From Entophlyctis helioformis (Eukaryota; Chytridiomycota; Chytridiomycetes; Chytridiales; Chytriomycetaceae): a stretch of DNA of 64,000 bases. Shown in pieces: positions 43,514 to 56,284 of this stretch (its first letter is position 1; the number at the start of each line of letters is the position of its first letter). The translations under genes and the position numbers were made by a program. Where the stretch lies: positions 1 to 64,000 of the forward strand of contig JAHLKH010000091.1 in assembly GCA_025526915.1 (NCBI GenBank), in the 5' to 3' direction. Below the pieces are notes generated by a model that did not search any database, was not told the DNA's origin, and worked only from the letters and a program-made list of their open reading frames with translations.

Positions 43514-46500
43514 TTTCGATCACGCCGCCCATCGAACAGAGAGCGGCTGCGCAGAGACAGGACGGCTGCCAGCGGTGGCAGGCCGGGCCGGGTACCGATC
43601 ACGCTGGTGCACGTACATGCTGTGCCCGCTGACTGCCCGTCCAACGGCCCAGGAGACTGCTCGTACGACACATCCGGTGTTGGTGCCATGGCGGCAGATC
43701 CGTCCATGTCTGCATTCAGATGCTCGATCGTCTCAAAGCCTTGGAAGTACTTGGCAAGCTCGCGTGGCGGGTGGTGCGAGTCGTACAGCTTCATGTTGAC
43801 AGTGTCAAGCTCGTCAGCGCGTGCATGCGAGTTGATTCCTGCTTGGCTCGTGTTGCTACTGTGCTGCTTTTGCTTGTACATGCTCGAGACGGACGATCCT
43901 GCTGTCGCACCCGTGACAGATGTGCTCACCGACGCGCGCGACATTGGCCGTGACAGAGTGGTTGCAGACGAGTGGCGTCGCGTGTGCTGGCTCTGTGCCT
44001 GCCCTTGATGTGGAATTGCACCCACATTCTTGACGGGAGTGATGGCGCGCTCCATGGAGCTCCGTGGCCGCAATAGCCGGATCGATGCCGCACTGACTGG
44101 TCGACTGCCGTCGATGGATCCAATAATGTACGTCATGTCGCTCTTGGGCGTCTTTGGCTGTGAGTCTGCTGTGCCCGGTCTCCCAAACGCCGTCTTCTCG
44201 TACACAAGCGTGCCGGCTCGCACCGGATGATACAGCGGCCACTCTGGCTGCCCATGGATCTCAACTGTTACCAGCATCGCACCTGATCAGCTGCTGTTGC
44301 AGAAAAGTGGTTGAAACCGAACCAGCGGCTTGAACACCAACACACACCTTCGCGCATCTGGATGAACCGGTACTGCGCATTCTTCCTCTCCAGCAGCATA
44401 ATCCGCAGATTGTTGGTCTCGATCATGCGACGCAGCAGCAAGTGCGTCTCGTTTGTAAGCGGCAGATCTTGCCATCAAATCCAATGCTTGTCACATCCCT
44501 CAAATGTGCGGCATGGCGCAAACGTGTGCAAACCTTTGAGGCGAAAGTCCGGTCCAAGCTCAGACTCGGGATACTGCATCAACTCGCCAATGATCTTCTC
44601 CAACTCCTCGTTCTTGCCCTCGACCACTTGCCGCTCGTTGATTGCATCTCGGCAGATGTTGCCAACTCAGCATTGACCGTCTCGATTTCGGCAACATGTT
44701 CTTTGAGTTGCACCATGTGTGCCTTCAAAAGCGTGTGCGCATCCTCCGTTTCCTTGAGCGCTCGCGCGTATTCCTTCCGCTCCCTTTCCGTTTCGGCCAA
44801 CGTGGATGCCGTCTCTTCCTGCCGCTTTGTGAGCAGGACATTCGCGTCCTTTTGCTCGCCCACCTCGGCTGTCAATGCCGCAATACGGCTCTCGGCCAGC
44901 CTGGCATCTCCCTGTGCAACCTTGATGCGATGCTTGAACGTCTCGTTTTCGCGCTGCAGCGTGGCTTCAATATGCCGCAAGCCATCAACTGTTTGCTGCC
45001 AGAGTCAGCTGCTGCTCGACTCAATCGCATGGTTCACCCTGCAAACACGGTCCGCACACATGCATACCTTCCCTGCGAAAGTATGTGATCTGCAGCTGCA
45101 GCTCATTCGTCTCCATTGCATGCCGTCCTTTCTCATACTCGTACTCTCGTGCCTCATCTTCGCACTTGAGCAGCGCCTTTTCGAGATCCTCTTTGGCCGA
45201 CTCGAGAGACTTGATTTGTTGCTATGGCCGCCAACCCCCATGGCAAAATTAGCATGCTGCTCATGCCATCCCACGGCGCACAATCGCAACGCCACCAATC
45301 CCACCGAAGTTGTTTCTCTCAGATTCGCCAGCTGGCCCTCGTACATGGCCTTGAGCTCTGCAAGAGAGTGATCAGACATGATTCCTGCCGACTCTTTCTG
45401 GATGTTGACACCGCACGTCAGCAAAGAGGGTTGTAGACTGCATCTACTCAATGCATTGCCGTGAACTGACCTCTTGCAGCAGCTTCTGGTACACATTGTT
45501 GAGATCGGCGTACTTGGCTTCAATGGGATGGGGCAGATCCGCAAACACTGATGCTGTACGGAACGTCGGTATAGGCTGTATGTTCAGAGTGTTCTCGAGT
45601 CAGCATTTTCAGGCATTGGGGCATCGCGTGGCCGCACAGACTTACTCTGTCTGTACCAGATGCCTTGTCAAACAAGTCTGGAATGGCGGGATTCATGACC
45701 ATCTCATGCAACACTCTGGCATCGCTATCCTCGTCTGCAAACTCGACTGGATCTGTCTGGATCTGTTTGTCGCGCTTGCTCATCTGTGCTCGCTTCTGAG
45801 AAAGCATAAGCAGGTTGCTGTCTGATCTTTGCGCAGCCAGACCGTCTTCGCCGCTGCCAACGGCACTGGCTGCGCGATTCAGATTGTGCTGTGATGGCAC
45901 TCTGTCGTCGGCCGGCAAGTCCGCAGTATCCGTCTGCTTTTCTAGAGTGTCTGGCTGTATGCAAGCCAAATGAAACCGTCAGTCCCGGTGCATTCGATGA
46001 TTGTGATTGTGATTGTGCAAGCCATGATCTTGCGTACCTTGACAAAAGACGGCTTGCGTACAATCTGCTTGACTTGGATCTCCACCTTGCGTTGAGGTGA
46101 AAAGGACGAGTGCTGATCGACAAAGTCACGCAACAGCGAGTTTTCTTCTTCCATCTGCTCAAAGTCATGCAGCATATTGTTGACAGTCTCGTCGCGGTCC
46201 ATGATCATATCCTGCATAAGATGATACACAAAGCGGTTGAGGGCAAGATCGGGTCAGTTGATCCAACATGCCCGACTCAGCATCACAGAGCAGTTACAGG
46301 CATTCCCCACCGTACAAGAAGCGCGATCTGGATACGGCACCAAACGCCTGTTGCCGAGACGAGATGCGCATCGCTTTTGCACGACAAAGGCAGCACAGAG
46401 AGCATGTTGTGGATCTCGTCCAGTCCATCCATCCGAGTCTGTGTCCAACGTTAGCGGCGATTGCCGGCTGATGCTCCGACAGACAGCAAGCACATGCACG

Positions 46501-47385
46501 CCACATGCCTTTTTCAACATGCGGAAAGTCTTGCGTGAGTATCCAGACATGCAGTCAAAGAGTTGGTCCTGCATCTCCTTTCCTGTACAGCAGTACGGCA
46601 GCGATCAGTCGCATGCACCGACTTTGCATGGGCGGCGGCAGGTACACTCGCCTCCTTTTGACGACTCCAGCGACCGTAGCAGCAGCTCAATCTCTGTCGC
46701 CAGAGCACCGATATCATCGTGGCTGAGCTGATCGCGGTACATCCTTGACTGGCAATGTCAGCCATCAGCGCCAGCGGCTGTTCATCGCCAGCCGTTGGGC
46801 TCACCTTGTGTTGGGCAAGTCTTTGACCACGGCTTTGGAGGACAGCATGATCTGGCTCTCGGTTGACCGTCGCCACTGAATTTTGGTTGTTTTCTGTCTC
46901 AGCGACGACGGAATCGGAGGCGGCTGAGGTGGAGTGTAAGCAAGGCCAGACGCAGTCGAGAGAGCACGAGACAGTTTAGGCGTCGATATGGCTCGAGACA
47001 GAGCGGTACTCCGTTGCGGTTTGTCCTCTAGTATTGATCTGGGGATGGGGTTTCCAGGAGCCATGCTACTTCCACTACCCCTTCCGCTCGCAGCATTTCC
47101 TGCATTCCGCAAGCCATCGGCTACAGACGTGGCATGGCGAAGTGACGAGCGTCTGTTTGCTGCTGCTCCAGTCGCACCGGCTTGTGGAATCGACGCGCTT
47201 CCAGTGGTGACTGAGCGTGCTAGTCCATCAAGACCGTAGCCACTCCCAGCGGCAAAGCCCAGGCCGCTGAGAGATCCTTTTGAAGCAGCAAGGCCTGCGC
47301 CGACGCCGCCGACGCCAACGCCGCTACCGACATTGGCCGTGTCCAGCGAAACGCGTCTCAAGTCTTGCAGCGAAACGCGGGACAT
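43510..47385 (-). CDS. Large coiled-coil protein of unknown function
   Basis: This is a multi-exon gene starting at ATG 47385 (MSRVSLQDLRRVSL), divergent from the cyclase with 101 bp between start codons. It has a Gly/Ser/Ala-rich N-terminal region, then segments predicted helical with heptads. Examples are YRDQLSHDDIGALATEIELL, QDMIMDRDETVNNMLHDFEQ and DHSLAELKAMYEGQLANLRE. A long Glu/Lys coil (AALTAEVGEQKDANVLLTKR and on) and a block ending NNLRIMLLERKNAQYRFIQM follow. The C-terminal part (VTVEIHGQPEWPLYHPVRAG, then Ser/Arg-rich) is not coiled. One added base is needed near 44658. Exact introns are uncertain in places, and the end at 43510 may be wrong because a good donor (gtacgt) lies at 43616. 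The layout recalls centrosomal or flagellar scaffold proteins, but no family is recognised. Confidence 0.6.
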
Positions 47386-47486
47386 GGATTCACGATCATG
47401 TGGCAACCCAGATGCAAGGGCATTTCGTCTCGACCAACGGATTGTCGCCCATTGTTGTTTTCCAAAAGTAAGCCCATCTGGTGTGT
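47386..47486. promoter_or_regulatory. Divergent promoter, coiled-coil protein / adenylate cyclase
   Basis: There are 101 bp between the two start codons. Both promoters must be here or inside the coding regions, so the pair may be co-regulated. No known element is visible. Confidence 0.4.
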
Positions 47487-50400
47487 ATGATGCAGCCTTC
47501 TGTGTCAGATGCTGGCCGCAAAGCCATGCATGTCTACACTCTTGGCGGTCTTCCTGAGGAGCAAGCAGCTCTGGGCGGCCGAGGGGGATCAGGCGGCCTG
47601 CTGTCCTCCGAGCAGCCCACAGATCGAGACGCCGTGCCGCGATCCATGAGCAGGCCAGCATCACCCGTGCGACGCCCACCCTCTCGCACATCCTCGCGGT
47701 CTGGACAGCAATCGCCATCGCACAGCACGCGGCCACAGCAAGGAAACAATACCGTCACTTCTTTGGGTTCACCAGTGAGCATGTCTCTCCAGCTGCAGGG
47801 CACCGACGTAGACAGGCTTGTGCAGGCTGCCGCAAGCACCAAATGGACAACTGCCAGCGGTGCCATGCCACGTCCGTCGAGCGCAGCGATCAACACCATC
47901 AAGACCAAGGCGGCTGCAAAGGAAAAGAATGCCCAAAACTACACGAGGACGCATTCCGCCACGGTGCAGACCCAGATGGCGGCCACTCGCCAGGCAGTCG
48001 CCATGACGGCCCCGTTTCACGGCGCACGCGAAGCGTTTGCGGTTGTTGCAACGTCGGCATCCACAGCGTCACCATCCATCGCCGGATCTCCAGGCGTCAC
48101 GCCGCAAACATCTCCAACCATTGCAAAGAATGCGCTCAACGGTATGATTGTCACTTCCGCGTCTGTGTCTCCAAATGGCGCCGGCGATGGACCAGGACAG
48201 ACCCAGAATCACGGATCTCCGACCAACATGCAGAGTGCATCAGGCAACTCGACTTCAGGCCGGCATCCGACTCAAACCATATCGCCCACCACCAGTCCTC
48301 CACCAGAAGATCTGCAGCCTGGCGCTACAGCCATGCTTGGTGTCCGTCACGTTCAATCCTACCCAACCGGAGCACACACCTCTGGATTCTATACCAAAGT
48401 GCGCATCGATCAATCCAAAGGAGTGGGCCGGACACCCACCGTCGCAGCCATGCTGCGCGAGCACGACCAACATTCCAGACCGCCGCGACGGGCTTCTTTA
48501 GCTTCAACCTCTACTCCATTGCCGCCATCCACTGGCGGATCACCGGCAGGGACCGGCGGCCAGCACTCTCCCACACGTCACCAGACAATAGACTCATCTG
48601 CAGATTCATCGGATCTCGGCAACAGCTTCAACTCGAGCTCCAGGCTGATGCCACGCAATCCTCGGTCACGGCCAAACAGTGCACAGCCGGGCCAGTCTGG
48701 GTCGCCCATGAGCGCCAACTCACCAATCCCGCCCGCGCCGTCCAGCCTTCCTGCACCAGACATGTCGCGCATAGGACTCCAGCTAGCGCGACTGACCGAC
48801 TGTGACACGACGCAAGAGCGGATTCTCGAGTCGTTGGGCATTCTCATACGCCTATGCCAAGAGGCAACATGTATGCATGCACGTCTGGACTGCCTGGCTT
48901 TCACAGTTTGCTGATCGCCATGTTTCATGCCATAGCACCGCCCATGCCTGTGCTGCTCTATGAGGAAGGGATCCTCTCCGCCCTCTTGTCTCTTATCCCA
49001 AGAGCAACGTCGTGGCCAGAAGTCGAAGCAAGCATCTGCGTCCTTGTAAACATCATCCTCAACGCCAACGGTGTGTTGTGTTTTGGCTCATCTGGCACAG
49101 TCGGTCACCTTGTGGCGAGTCGCTTTCAACTGACTCGTTTGCTGTCTGGATCAACAGCAACGGCGTCGGCCGACTTTATCAAGCTCGGCGGCATCCCTCT
49201 CCTCACAAGGGCAGCAGAGATATCATCCAAATGTATTGTACAACTCCGCGACTGTTATGCTCCATGGCATTACCCTGTCGCTGACTCTGCCTTGGCGGTG
49301 CAAAACAAACAGCATACCTGGAAGCAAAGAGCTTTATCGACCGTCGCAACAATGGAGCACCCCAGTCTGAACTGCAGCGCCGATCTTCGCTGGACCAGTC
49401 GATCAATCGCCGGCCAGGAAGCGGGAACCGCCGGATGAGTTTGTCCAACTCGTTCCCAACACAGGACATGGACGCCATGTGCCCAGCCTTCGCGTTTCGA
49501 CCTTTTTCGAGACGGCCCAATCGCAATCCAACAACCAGCACGTGCCAAAAGAAGAGGTGTGCGAGCCCATCCGCTTCATTGCCATGGACCACGAGACCAT
49601 TGTTGAAGGGCTGCTGCACAAGTACTATGACCCCAAGTTTATCGAGCAGCTGGACAAGATGGACAAGCAGGCCAAGGGCGAGGTTGTTAGAAGCATGCTG
49701 GCGCTGTTTGAGCGTGTCGACAGCCTTCTGGCTGTGAGTGCGGCCATGGCTCTCGATCTCAACCTCGAGAACGCTCTCGACAAAATCCTTGATGACGCCA
49801 TCCGCATGATCCATGCCGAGCTTGTGCTCATGTACCTTATCGATCCCGAGACTGGCGAGCTCACGGCGTACGAGCAGCAATCGTCCGGTCTCGGTGCACG
49901 CGAGCGAGAGCTTGTCGGAATGGCAAGGTTTCCAGCCGGGTACGGCATTGCGGGCCAAGCAGCCGAGATGGGTGAGCTCATCAACGTCCGCGATCCACTG
50001 ACGTATCCCAAGTTCCAAGACGACATTGACTATCGCGGCGGCAGTGTTCAAGCCCACTCGATCATTTGCGTGCCCATCTGCTCCAATGACGGCACGACAT
50101 TGGCTGTTCTCGAAGTCGTCAACAAGCTCAACAACGAGGGCGAGAAATGCTACTTTGACCACCAGGACGAGTATTTGCTCAAGTCGCTCGGCATCACGTC
50201 TGGCACCATCATGGGCAACGCCAAGATGTACGAGACCATGCGCAATACACAGAAAAAGGTGGAGGTGCTGCTGGAGACGACGCGGTCGCTTGGGTCGATC
50301 ATGGAGCTTGATGTTCTTGTCAAGCACATCATGGAGTCGGCCAAAGAGCTGCTTTCGGCAGACCGATGCACGCTGTTTCTGAACGACAGCGAACGGAAAC

Positions 50401-52339
50401 AGCTGCGTGCGATTATTCAGGGCAGAGATTCAGTGCAGGAGATCCGGATTCCTCGCAATGCCGGCATTGCTGGAGCTGTTTTCACCACGGGAGAACCAAT
50501 CAACATTCCTGATGCGTACAAGGATTCACGGTGAGTTGCCGGATGTGTACCGATCGTGCGGTGTGCCGTAAACTGACACGGCGGCGAACACGGTTTGCTG
50601 TAGTTTCAACCCAGCGGTCGACAAGCAGACAGGATACCGCACACGCAACATTCTGTGCATGCCCATCAAGAATCTGCACGGTGAGGCCATTGGAGTCACG
50701 CAGATGATCAACAAGAAGGCTGGCGCGTTTTCAGCCGAAGACGAGATGATTCTGAGCTCGTTCTCTGCACAAGGTTAGATGCATGGGCAGCGTGCGGCAT
50801 GTGTGGTTGCAGCAGCTGATCTCCATCTCGATGCAACAGCTGCCGTTGCGATTGAAAAGTCCCAGCTGTTCAAGAAGACCGAGGACATGCGCATCTATCT
50901 GCAGGGCATCCTAAGTTCCATCACCAGCTGTGTGATTACCCTCGATCCACAGATGAAAATGGTGCGTGCATCCTATGAGCACTGATTGGGATTGGCGGGC
51001 TGCCACGCTGACCATCCACGATCATGACCAACAGCACACATCCAACCGTCCTTGGTTTGCAAATGCGATTGGGACGACAGAAGAGTTTATGAAAGAGAAC
51101 CCGTGTGACAAGTGGATCAACCCAGAGAACCACCACCTCATCAACGACATCAAGCAAGTGTACGAGGATGGCCAGTCGATCTACTCGGCCGAATACGAGA
51201 TCAAGGGATCCAACAACTCGACCGTGATTGTCAACTACCAGGTGATGCCCCTCATTGGCAGCAAGGGTGTCGTCATTGTCGTGGACGACATTTCGTCCGA
51301 AAAACGCGCTGTGATGACGCTGGGTCGGTACATGTCGCCTGCGCTCGCCAAGCAAGTCATGGAGGACAACGGGCAGCTCGGTGGAAAGCGCAAGAAAGTA
51401 TCGATCCTGTTCAGTGATATCCGGTCGTTCACGACGTTGTCTGAGGGCATGGAGCCGACAGATGTCGTCGAGATGCTCAACCACCACTTTACCGATGCAG
51501 TCAATGCCATCACAGACGAGCAGGGCATTCTGGACAAGTTCATTGGTGAGATGGCCGTGGCTTTGCCCACCTACTTTCAAGTGCTTCAAGAATTGCTTGC
51601 TGACAACGGCCGTGATGCACGGGAAACAGGCGATGCTGTGATGGCCGTGTTTGGCGTGCCGTTTGCGAGTCCGGAAGATGCCGTCCACGCGTGCAATACG
51701 GCGCTCCGCATGCGAGAGAGTCTGGCCATCTCAAACAAGGAGCGTGCAGCAGCTGGCAAGCAAACAATCAAGATTGGCATCGGAGTCAACACTGGCATGG
51801 TGAGTGCGCACACAGCCCAGGCATGATGGGAGTGCACGGATTGTTTTGGCTGACACGCGAGCGTGCATGTGGCGTGCCAGGTGCTGTCTGGCAACATTGG
51901 CTCGACCAAGCGCATGGAATTCAGCTGTATCGGCGATGCAGTCAACCTCGCATCGCGCACAGAGGGGCTTACAAAGTACTACGGCATCACCATCCTCGTG
52001 ACAGAGTACACGCTCATGGAAACAGGCGACGCATTCCTGACACGCGAAGTGGAGTCGGTGGTGGTCACGGGCAAGAAGACGAGTGTGCGCATGTTTGAGC
52101 TTCTGGGTCGCAAGACCGACGAGCTGGAACCGCAGGTCGCAGAGGCAATACGGTTGTACGAGTCGGCGTTTGGGCTATACAAGGGCCGCATGTTTGCAGA
52201 GGCAGCAGAGATATTCAGATCGGCCGTCGAGGTGTCGAACGACGGGCCGTCCAAGGTCCTGCTGTCACGCTGCGAGCATTACATGGTAGATCCGCCGCCG
52301 CCTGAGTGGGATGGCGTGCATGTAGCCGAGGGAAAATGA
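47487..52339 (+). CDS. GAF-GAF-PAS class III adenylate cyclase (CyaB type)
   Basis: This enzyme makes cAMP from ATP. Nine exons are used: 47487-48870, 48936-49070, 49158-49232, 49313-50530, 50604-50773, 50840-50961, 51035-51545, 51630-51799 and 51881-52339. With one added base near 49425-49480 the product is 1414 aa. Residues 1-430 are disordered and Ser/Thr/Pro-rich. Residues 435-530 form ARM-like helices. GAF1 (about 675-835), GAF2 (about 857-1005) and PAS (about 1015-1130) follow. The cyclase domain (about 1150-1330) has FSDIRSF and [13 protein letters not shown] (both metal Asp, plus the Lys that selects adenine), then GDAVNLASR (transition-state Asn and Arg). The second selectivity position is Ser, where cyanobacterial CyaB1 has Thr. 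A TPR-like tail ends it. No transmembrane segment is seen. The usual fungal LRR-PP2C cyclase domains are absent. Confidence 0.9.
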
Positions 52340-52362
52340 ACCATATTGTTCTCCAAGTTGCC

Positions 52363-53320
52363 ATGCATGGTGCAGTTGGCGCTCTGGCTGCGGACCAAGG
52401 ATCGGTGCATCGCTTCCCAGTGGCCAAGTACACGTATCTGGAGACGCTGGGCGGGCCAGCAGCAGGCGCCGAGGCTGCAGACATGGCGGGATCGCAAATG
52501 TCTCAGACAACTGTGGCGGGCTCCGCTTCAGCTGCGGGCACAGCAAGGCAGACCGTGCGCTGGGTGCAGTGGCCGCTGTCTCCCCTGATCTTTTCCGTGT
52601 GCGAGGGCTCCGTGTCCAGCAGTGCGCCAGCCAGCGCGGCCGGGCCAGCGCCGGCCTGCCCGCAGTTCCGTCTCGAGTGCTCGCATCCGTCGGCCGAGTT
52701 CTGTTTGGTGCGTGAGACGCTTGTGAGACACGCGGTCCGTGCACATCCAGCGAGCGTGTCTCTCACTCCTGCGCGTCACGCCTGCCTGGCTGCCTGCTTG
52801 TCATGCACAGGAGAGCCTGGACCTGACGCCCGCGTCGATTGCTGCAGCAAAGTGCGCCATCTGGCAGTCGAGCGACCGCCAGCTGTGGGTGCGCTACACG
52901 CATCCGCCCCAGCGGCCCGTCCGCAAGTTCCGGCTGAGCTTTGGGTCCGACTCGCTGTTTGCCTCTTGCGTCCTTGTCCTCTCGCGCCTCTGCACGATCC
53001 GGCAGGTGCAGCAGCCCATCCCCACGCCAGCTCCTTCTGCCACGCCCTCGACAGCAGCTGCCGCTGAGACTGTGCCGCCCCAGGCCGCCAATGCCGCTCC
53101 AAGGCACGGCCTGCTGCTGTTCCAAGCAAGCCAAATCCCCAAAGACGTCATTGACCAAGCCTGGCGCTCGTTCATGGGCGATCAGGGCATTGTGGACGAT
53201 GAGCTGCCAGAACAGCTCCGCTGCGACTCCTCCTGCCGCGCTCTGTGGGCGGCTCGAGTGGCAGACCTGCTTGCCTGTCCACCAGACACGCCTGCAGACC
53301 CACTCCCCAACCCACAATGA
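52363..53320 (+). CDS. Possible REC114-like meiotic protein
   Basis: Exons 52363-52707 and 52811-53320 (GT-AG, phase 0) give 284 aa if the Met at 52363 is used. An in-frame ATG at 52336 overlaps the cyclase stop. The pattern suggests a PH-like fold: PLSPLIFSVCEGS, FCLESLDLTPASIAAAKCAIW, LWVRY, then KFRLSFGSDSLFASCVLVLSRLCTIRQVQ. This order (strand, SL element, strand, FR-F segment, long helix rich in Cys/Leu ending in VQ) resembles animal REC114, which acts with MEI4 in forming meiotic DNA breaks. A low-complexity linker leads to a helical C-terminal block (IPKDVIDQAWRSFM), where REC114 proteins bind MEI4. The match is by eye and weak; it could be another PH-like protein. VPS53 follows 52 bp downstream. 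Confidence 0.4.
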
Positions 53321-53372
53321 ACCGTCGCGTCCAAGCTGACGTTTGTCCGCCACCACAAAACAATCTGGAAGC

Positions 53373-56284
53373 ATGTCGGCTCAAGCCCGTGCTGGCCAGA
53401 AGCTGACCATCGGCACTGGCTTCTCTGCAGCAAAGCTTGGCGGCACTGCTGCTGGCGGCGGCGGCGGCGGCGGTGACCTGCAGTCGCCGGCCATCGACAC
53501 ATCGCTTCTCACAGACACCCAGAAGAGCAGCATGTTTGGCCCTGCATCCACCGCTGCAGCCGCCGACTTTGAGGAGGGCAACCACGACATCATCCGGCTC
53601 AGCGCTGACATCGACCGCCAGCTGTCCAAGATCCTGACCCACAGCGACGCTCTGGATACCAGCGACCTCAATGCCATCGAGTATGTCAACAACATCTTTC
53701 CAAACGAGCAGTCGCTATCGGCCGCGGACAAGGTGCTGGACAAGCTCAAGCGCCAGATCAAGATGCTTGACAAGGAGCTCAAGGACCTGGTTCGCCACCA
53801 GACTGATGCCAGCCAGCAGACGCGACAAGAGCTTGTCGAGGTCAAGCAGGCCATCCTGGATCTGGTGTCCAGGATCAAGGCCATCAAGTCAAGGGCCGGC
53901 GACTCTGAGCAGCTGGTGCTCGAGATCACACACGACATCAAGTCCCTTGACCGTGCCAAGAAGAACCTCACGCACACCATCAATGTGCTGCGCAGACTGC
54001 AGATGTTTGGTGAGTCTGCCCTGCGCCACCGCTCTACACGTGACTCTGGTGCCTAATCGCCCGTGGCAGTCAATGCGCTGGAGCAGCTCAAGGGCGTTGC
54101 CAATCGTAAGCAGTACCGGGAGACGGCGCATTTGCTGCAGGTTGTTCTTGAGCTTGTCAAGCATTTCAAGGCGTTCAAGAATGTCAAGCAAGTCGCGGCT
54201 CTCTGCGACGCTGTTGCGCAGTTCCAGACAGAGATGAAGCGCACCATCTTCAACGAGTTTGAAGCCAGGTACTCTGTGCGATCTGCTCTCACCTAAGACT
54301 GCCGACTCGTGCTGACTGACGCTGTGCTTGAGCAGCTTCATCAACGGCACATACAAGCATCAGGCACAAGTGCTCAATGACGCGTGCCTTGTAGTCGAGA
54401 GCATGGACTTTGATGCCAAGTATGCAGCGCAGGATTGCGTGGGATCATTAGACCATGGGCGACTCACAACCATTGCCAACAGGACGCCGCTTGTTGACTG
54501 GTACTGCGATCTGCAGCTCAAAGACTACCGCAGCATCTTCCGAAACAACCCAGAAGTTGCCGGACTGGGCGACATCTCAAGACGGTATGCATGGCTCAAG
54601 CGCACGCTCAAGACGCACGACGAGCAGCACGCCAATCTGTTTCCACACGAGTGGCAAGTGGCAGAATGCTTGACGGTCACGTTCTGCGACGACACACGCA
54701 AGGATCTGTCCGACATCCTCGCCCGCACCGACAAGGACAACACGCTCGACACCATCCAGATGCTGCAAGCCATCCAGGCCACAATGGAGTTTGAGAGCAA
54801 GGTCGACAAGCGATTCACGGCACGGGTAAATTCAAGACATGTCTCAGATCGCTATGCTTTGTGCTCACATTGCCACATTGCAGGATCCGACCGTGCTGGT
54901 GCGAGACGAAAACGAACTGGCGCCAAAGACGTCCAAGTTTTACAAGATCATCTCATCCTGTTTCGAGATGTACCTGTGGCGCTTTATTGACATGGAAGAC
55001 AGGGCACTGGCCGAAAAGTTTGATGGATTCAAGTCGCAGGCACCTACAGCAGACGAAGAGGCAGTGCTTCTGTCATCCACGGAGCTGTTCCTGTTCTACC
55101 GCCAGTCGCTCGTCAACTGCGCCAGACTGTCGACGCGAAAGGCGTTCCTTGATCTGTGCAAAATGTTTGGCAAGTGGCTCAAGAACTACAACGACATTCT
55201 GCTGGGCAAGCTGCCCAAGGACGAGCGACGAGTTCCGACCGAGGACGACATCCGCATCATTTGCTTTGTGATCAACACGGCCGACTACTGCTCCAGCACG
55301 ACCGGCCAGGTAACGGCATCACGACGGTGGCGATTGAGCAGCACGCATGGTGATGGCTGACATGCACTCCTTGTCCTGTTTCCAGCTGGAGGAGAAGCTG
55401 ACGGAGAAGATTGACGCCGAGTTCAAGGGCTTGCTTAGCATGAGTGCAGAAAAGGATGCATTCATGAACACATGTGTGGTGGCTGTCCAAGCCCTTGTGC
55501 GCGCCATTGAAAACGCAAACGAGACGGCCTTTACAGCCATGATCAAGCGGCCGTGGGGCACGATCTCGTCAGTCGGCGACCAGTCAGAGCACATCACCAT
55601 GATCGCAGCCAACCTCTCCTCTGCCATCCGCATCATCCGCCGCACCATCACCGCCTCAAAGTTCTTCCGTGTGTTCTGTGACAAGTTTGCCGAGTCCTTC
55701 ATCGCCAAGTACCTGGCGAACATCTACAAGTGCCGCCCGCTGTCGGAAGTTGGCGCGGAGCAGATGCTGCTTGACACGCACTCTCTCAAGAATATCCTGC
55801 TGGAGATGTCGACGCTTGGCGCGGATCCGCCCACACAGCCGCCGCCAGCATATGTCAAGATTCTGAGCAAGGGCATCTCGAAAGTGGAGCAGCTCCTCAA
55901 GGTCGTGTTGCGGCCACAGGATCCTCCCGACATCCTCGTGGACACGTACAATCTGCTCTACCAAGACTACAACACGGCAAACTTTCAAAAGATCCTTGAG
56001 CTCAAGGTATGTATGAGTCTGGTCCTTGGTTTGCAGTGGCTGGCATTGATGTGTGTGTGTGTTTGTGTTGACGCGAGCGCGTGGCGGCTGCTGTGCAGGG
56101 TCTCCGCCGAAGCGAGATGCAGCAGATCCTGGACGTGTTCCAGATCAAGATTCCTGCTGGCACGCAGCCCACATCACCGCAACCTCCTGGCGGGCCATCG
56201 GATCCAAACGCCAAGTTGTCCATGGGCAACTTCAAGCCAGACTTCCGCAAGTTTATGAACAACATGAACATGAAGCGGACATGA
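53373..56284 (+). CDS. VPS53: VPS53, subunit of the GARP/EARP tethering complex
   Basis: VPS53 tethers endosome-derived vesicles at the trans-Golgi. Exons 53373-54009, 54070-54268, 54336-54825, 54884-55309, 55386-56006 and 56099-56284 give 852 aa, the usual size. The diagnostic N-terminal segment is NAIEYVNNIFPNEQSLSAAD, followed by a coiled coil (VLDKLKRQIKMLDKELKDL). Other conserved blocks are VNALEQLKGVANRKQYRETA, the SFINGTYK-type block after the third exon junction, FPHEWQVAECLTVTFCDDTRKDL and VFCDKFAESFIAKYL. The last is GAEQMLLDTHSLKNILLEM. The C-terminus (FQIKIPAGTQP) is Pro/Asn/Met-rich. All junctions are in phase with no frame problem. Confidence 0.95.
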
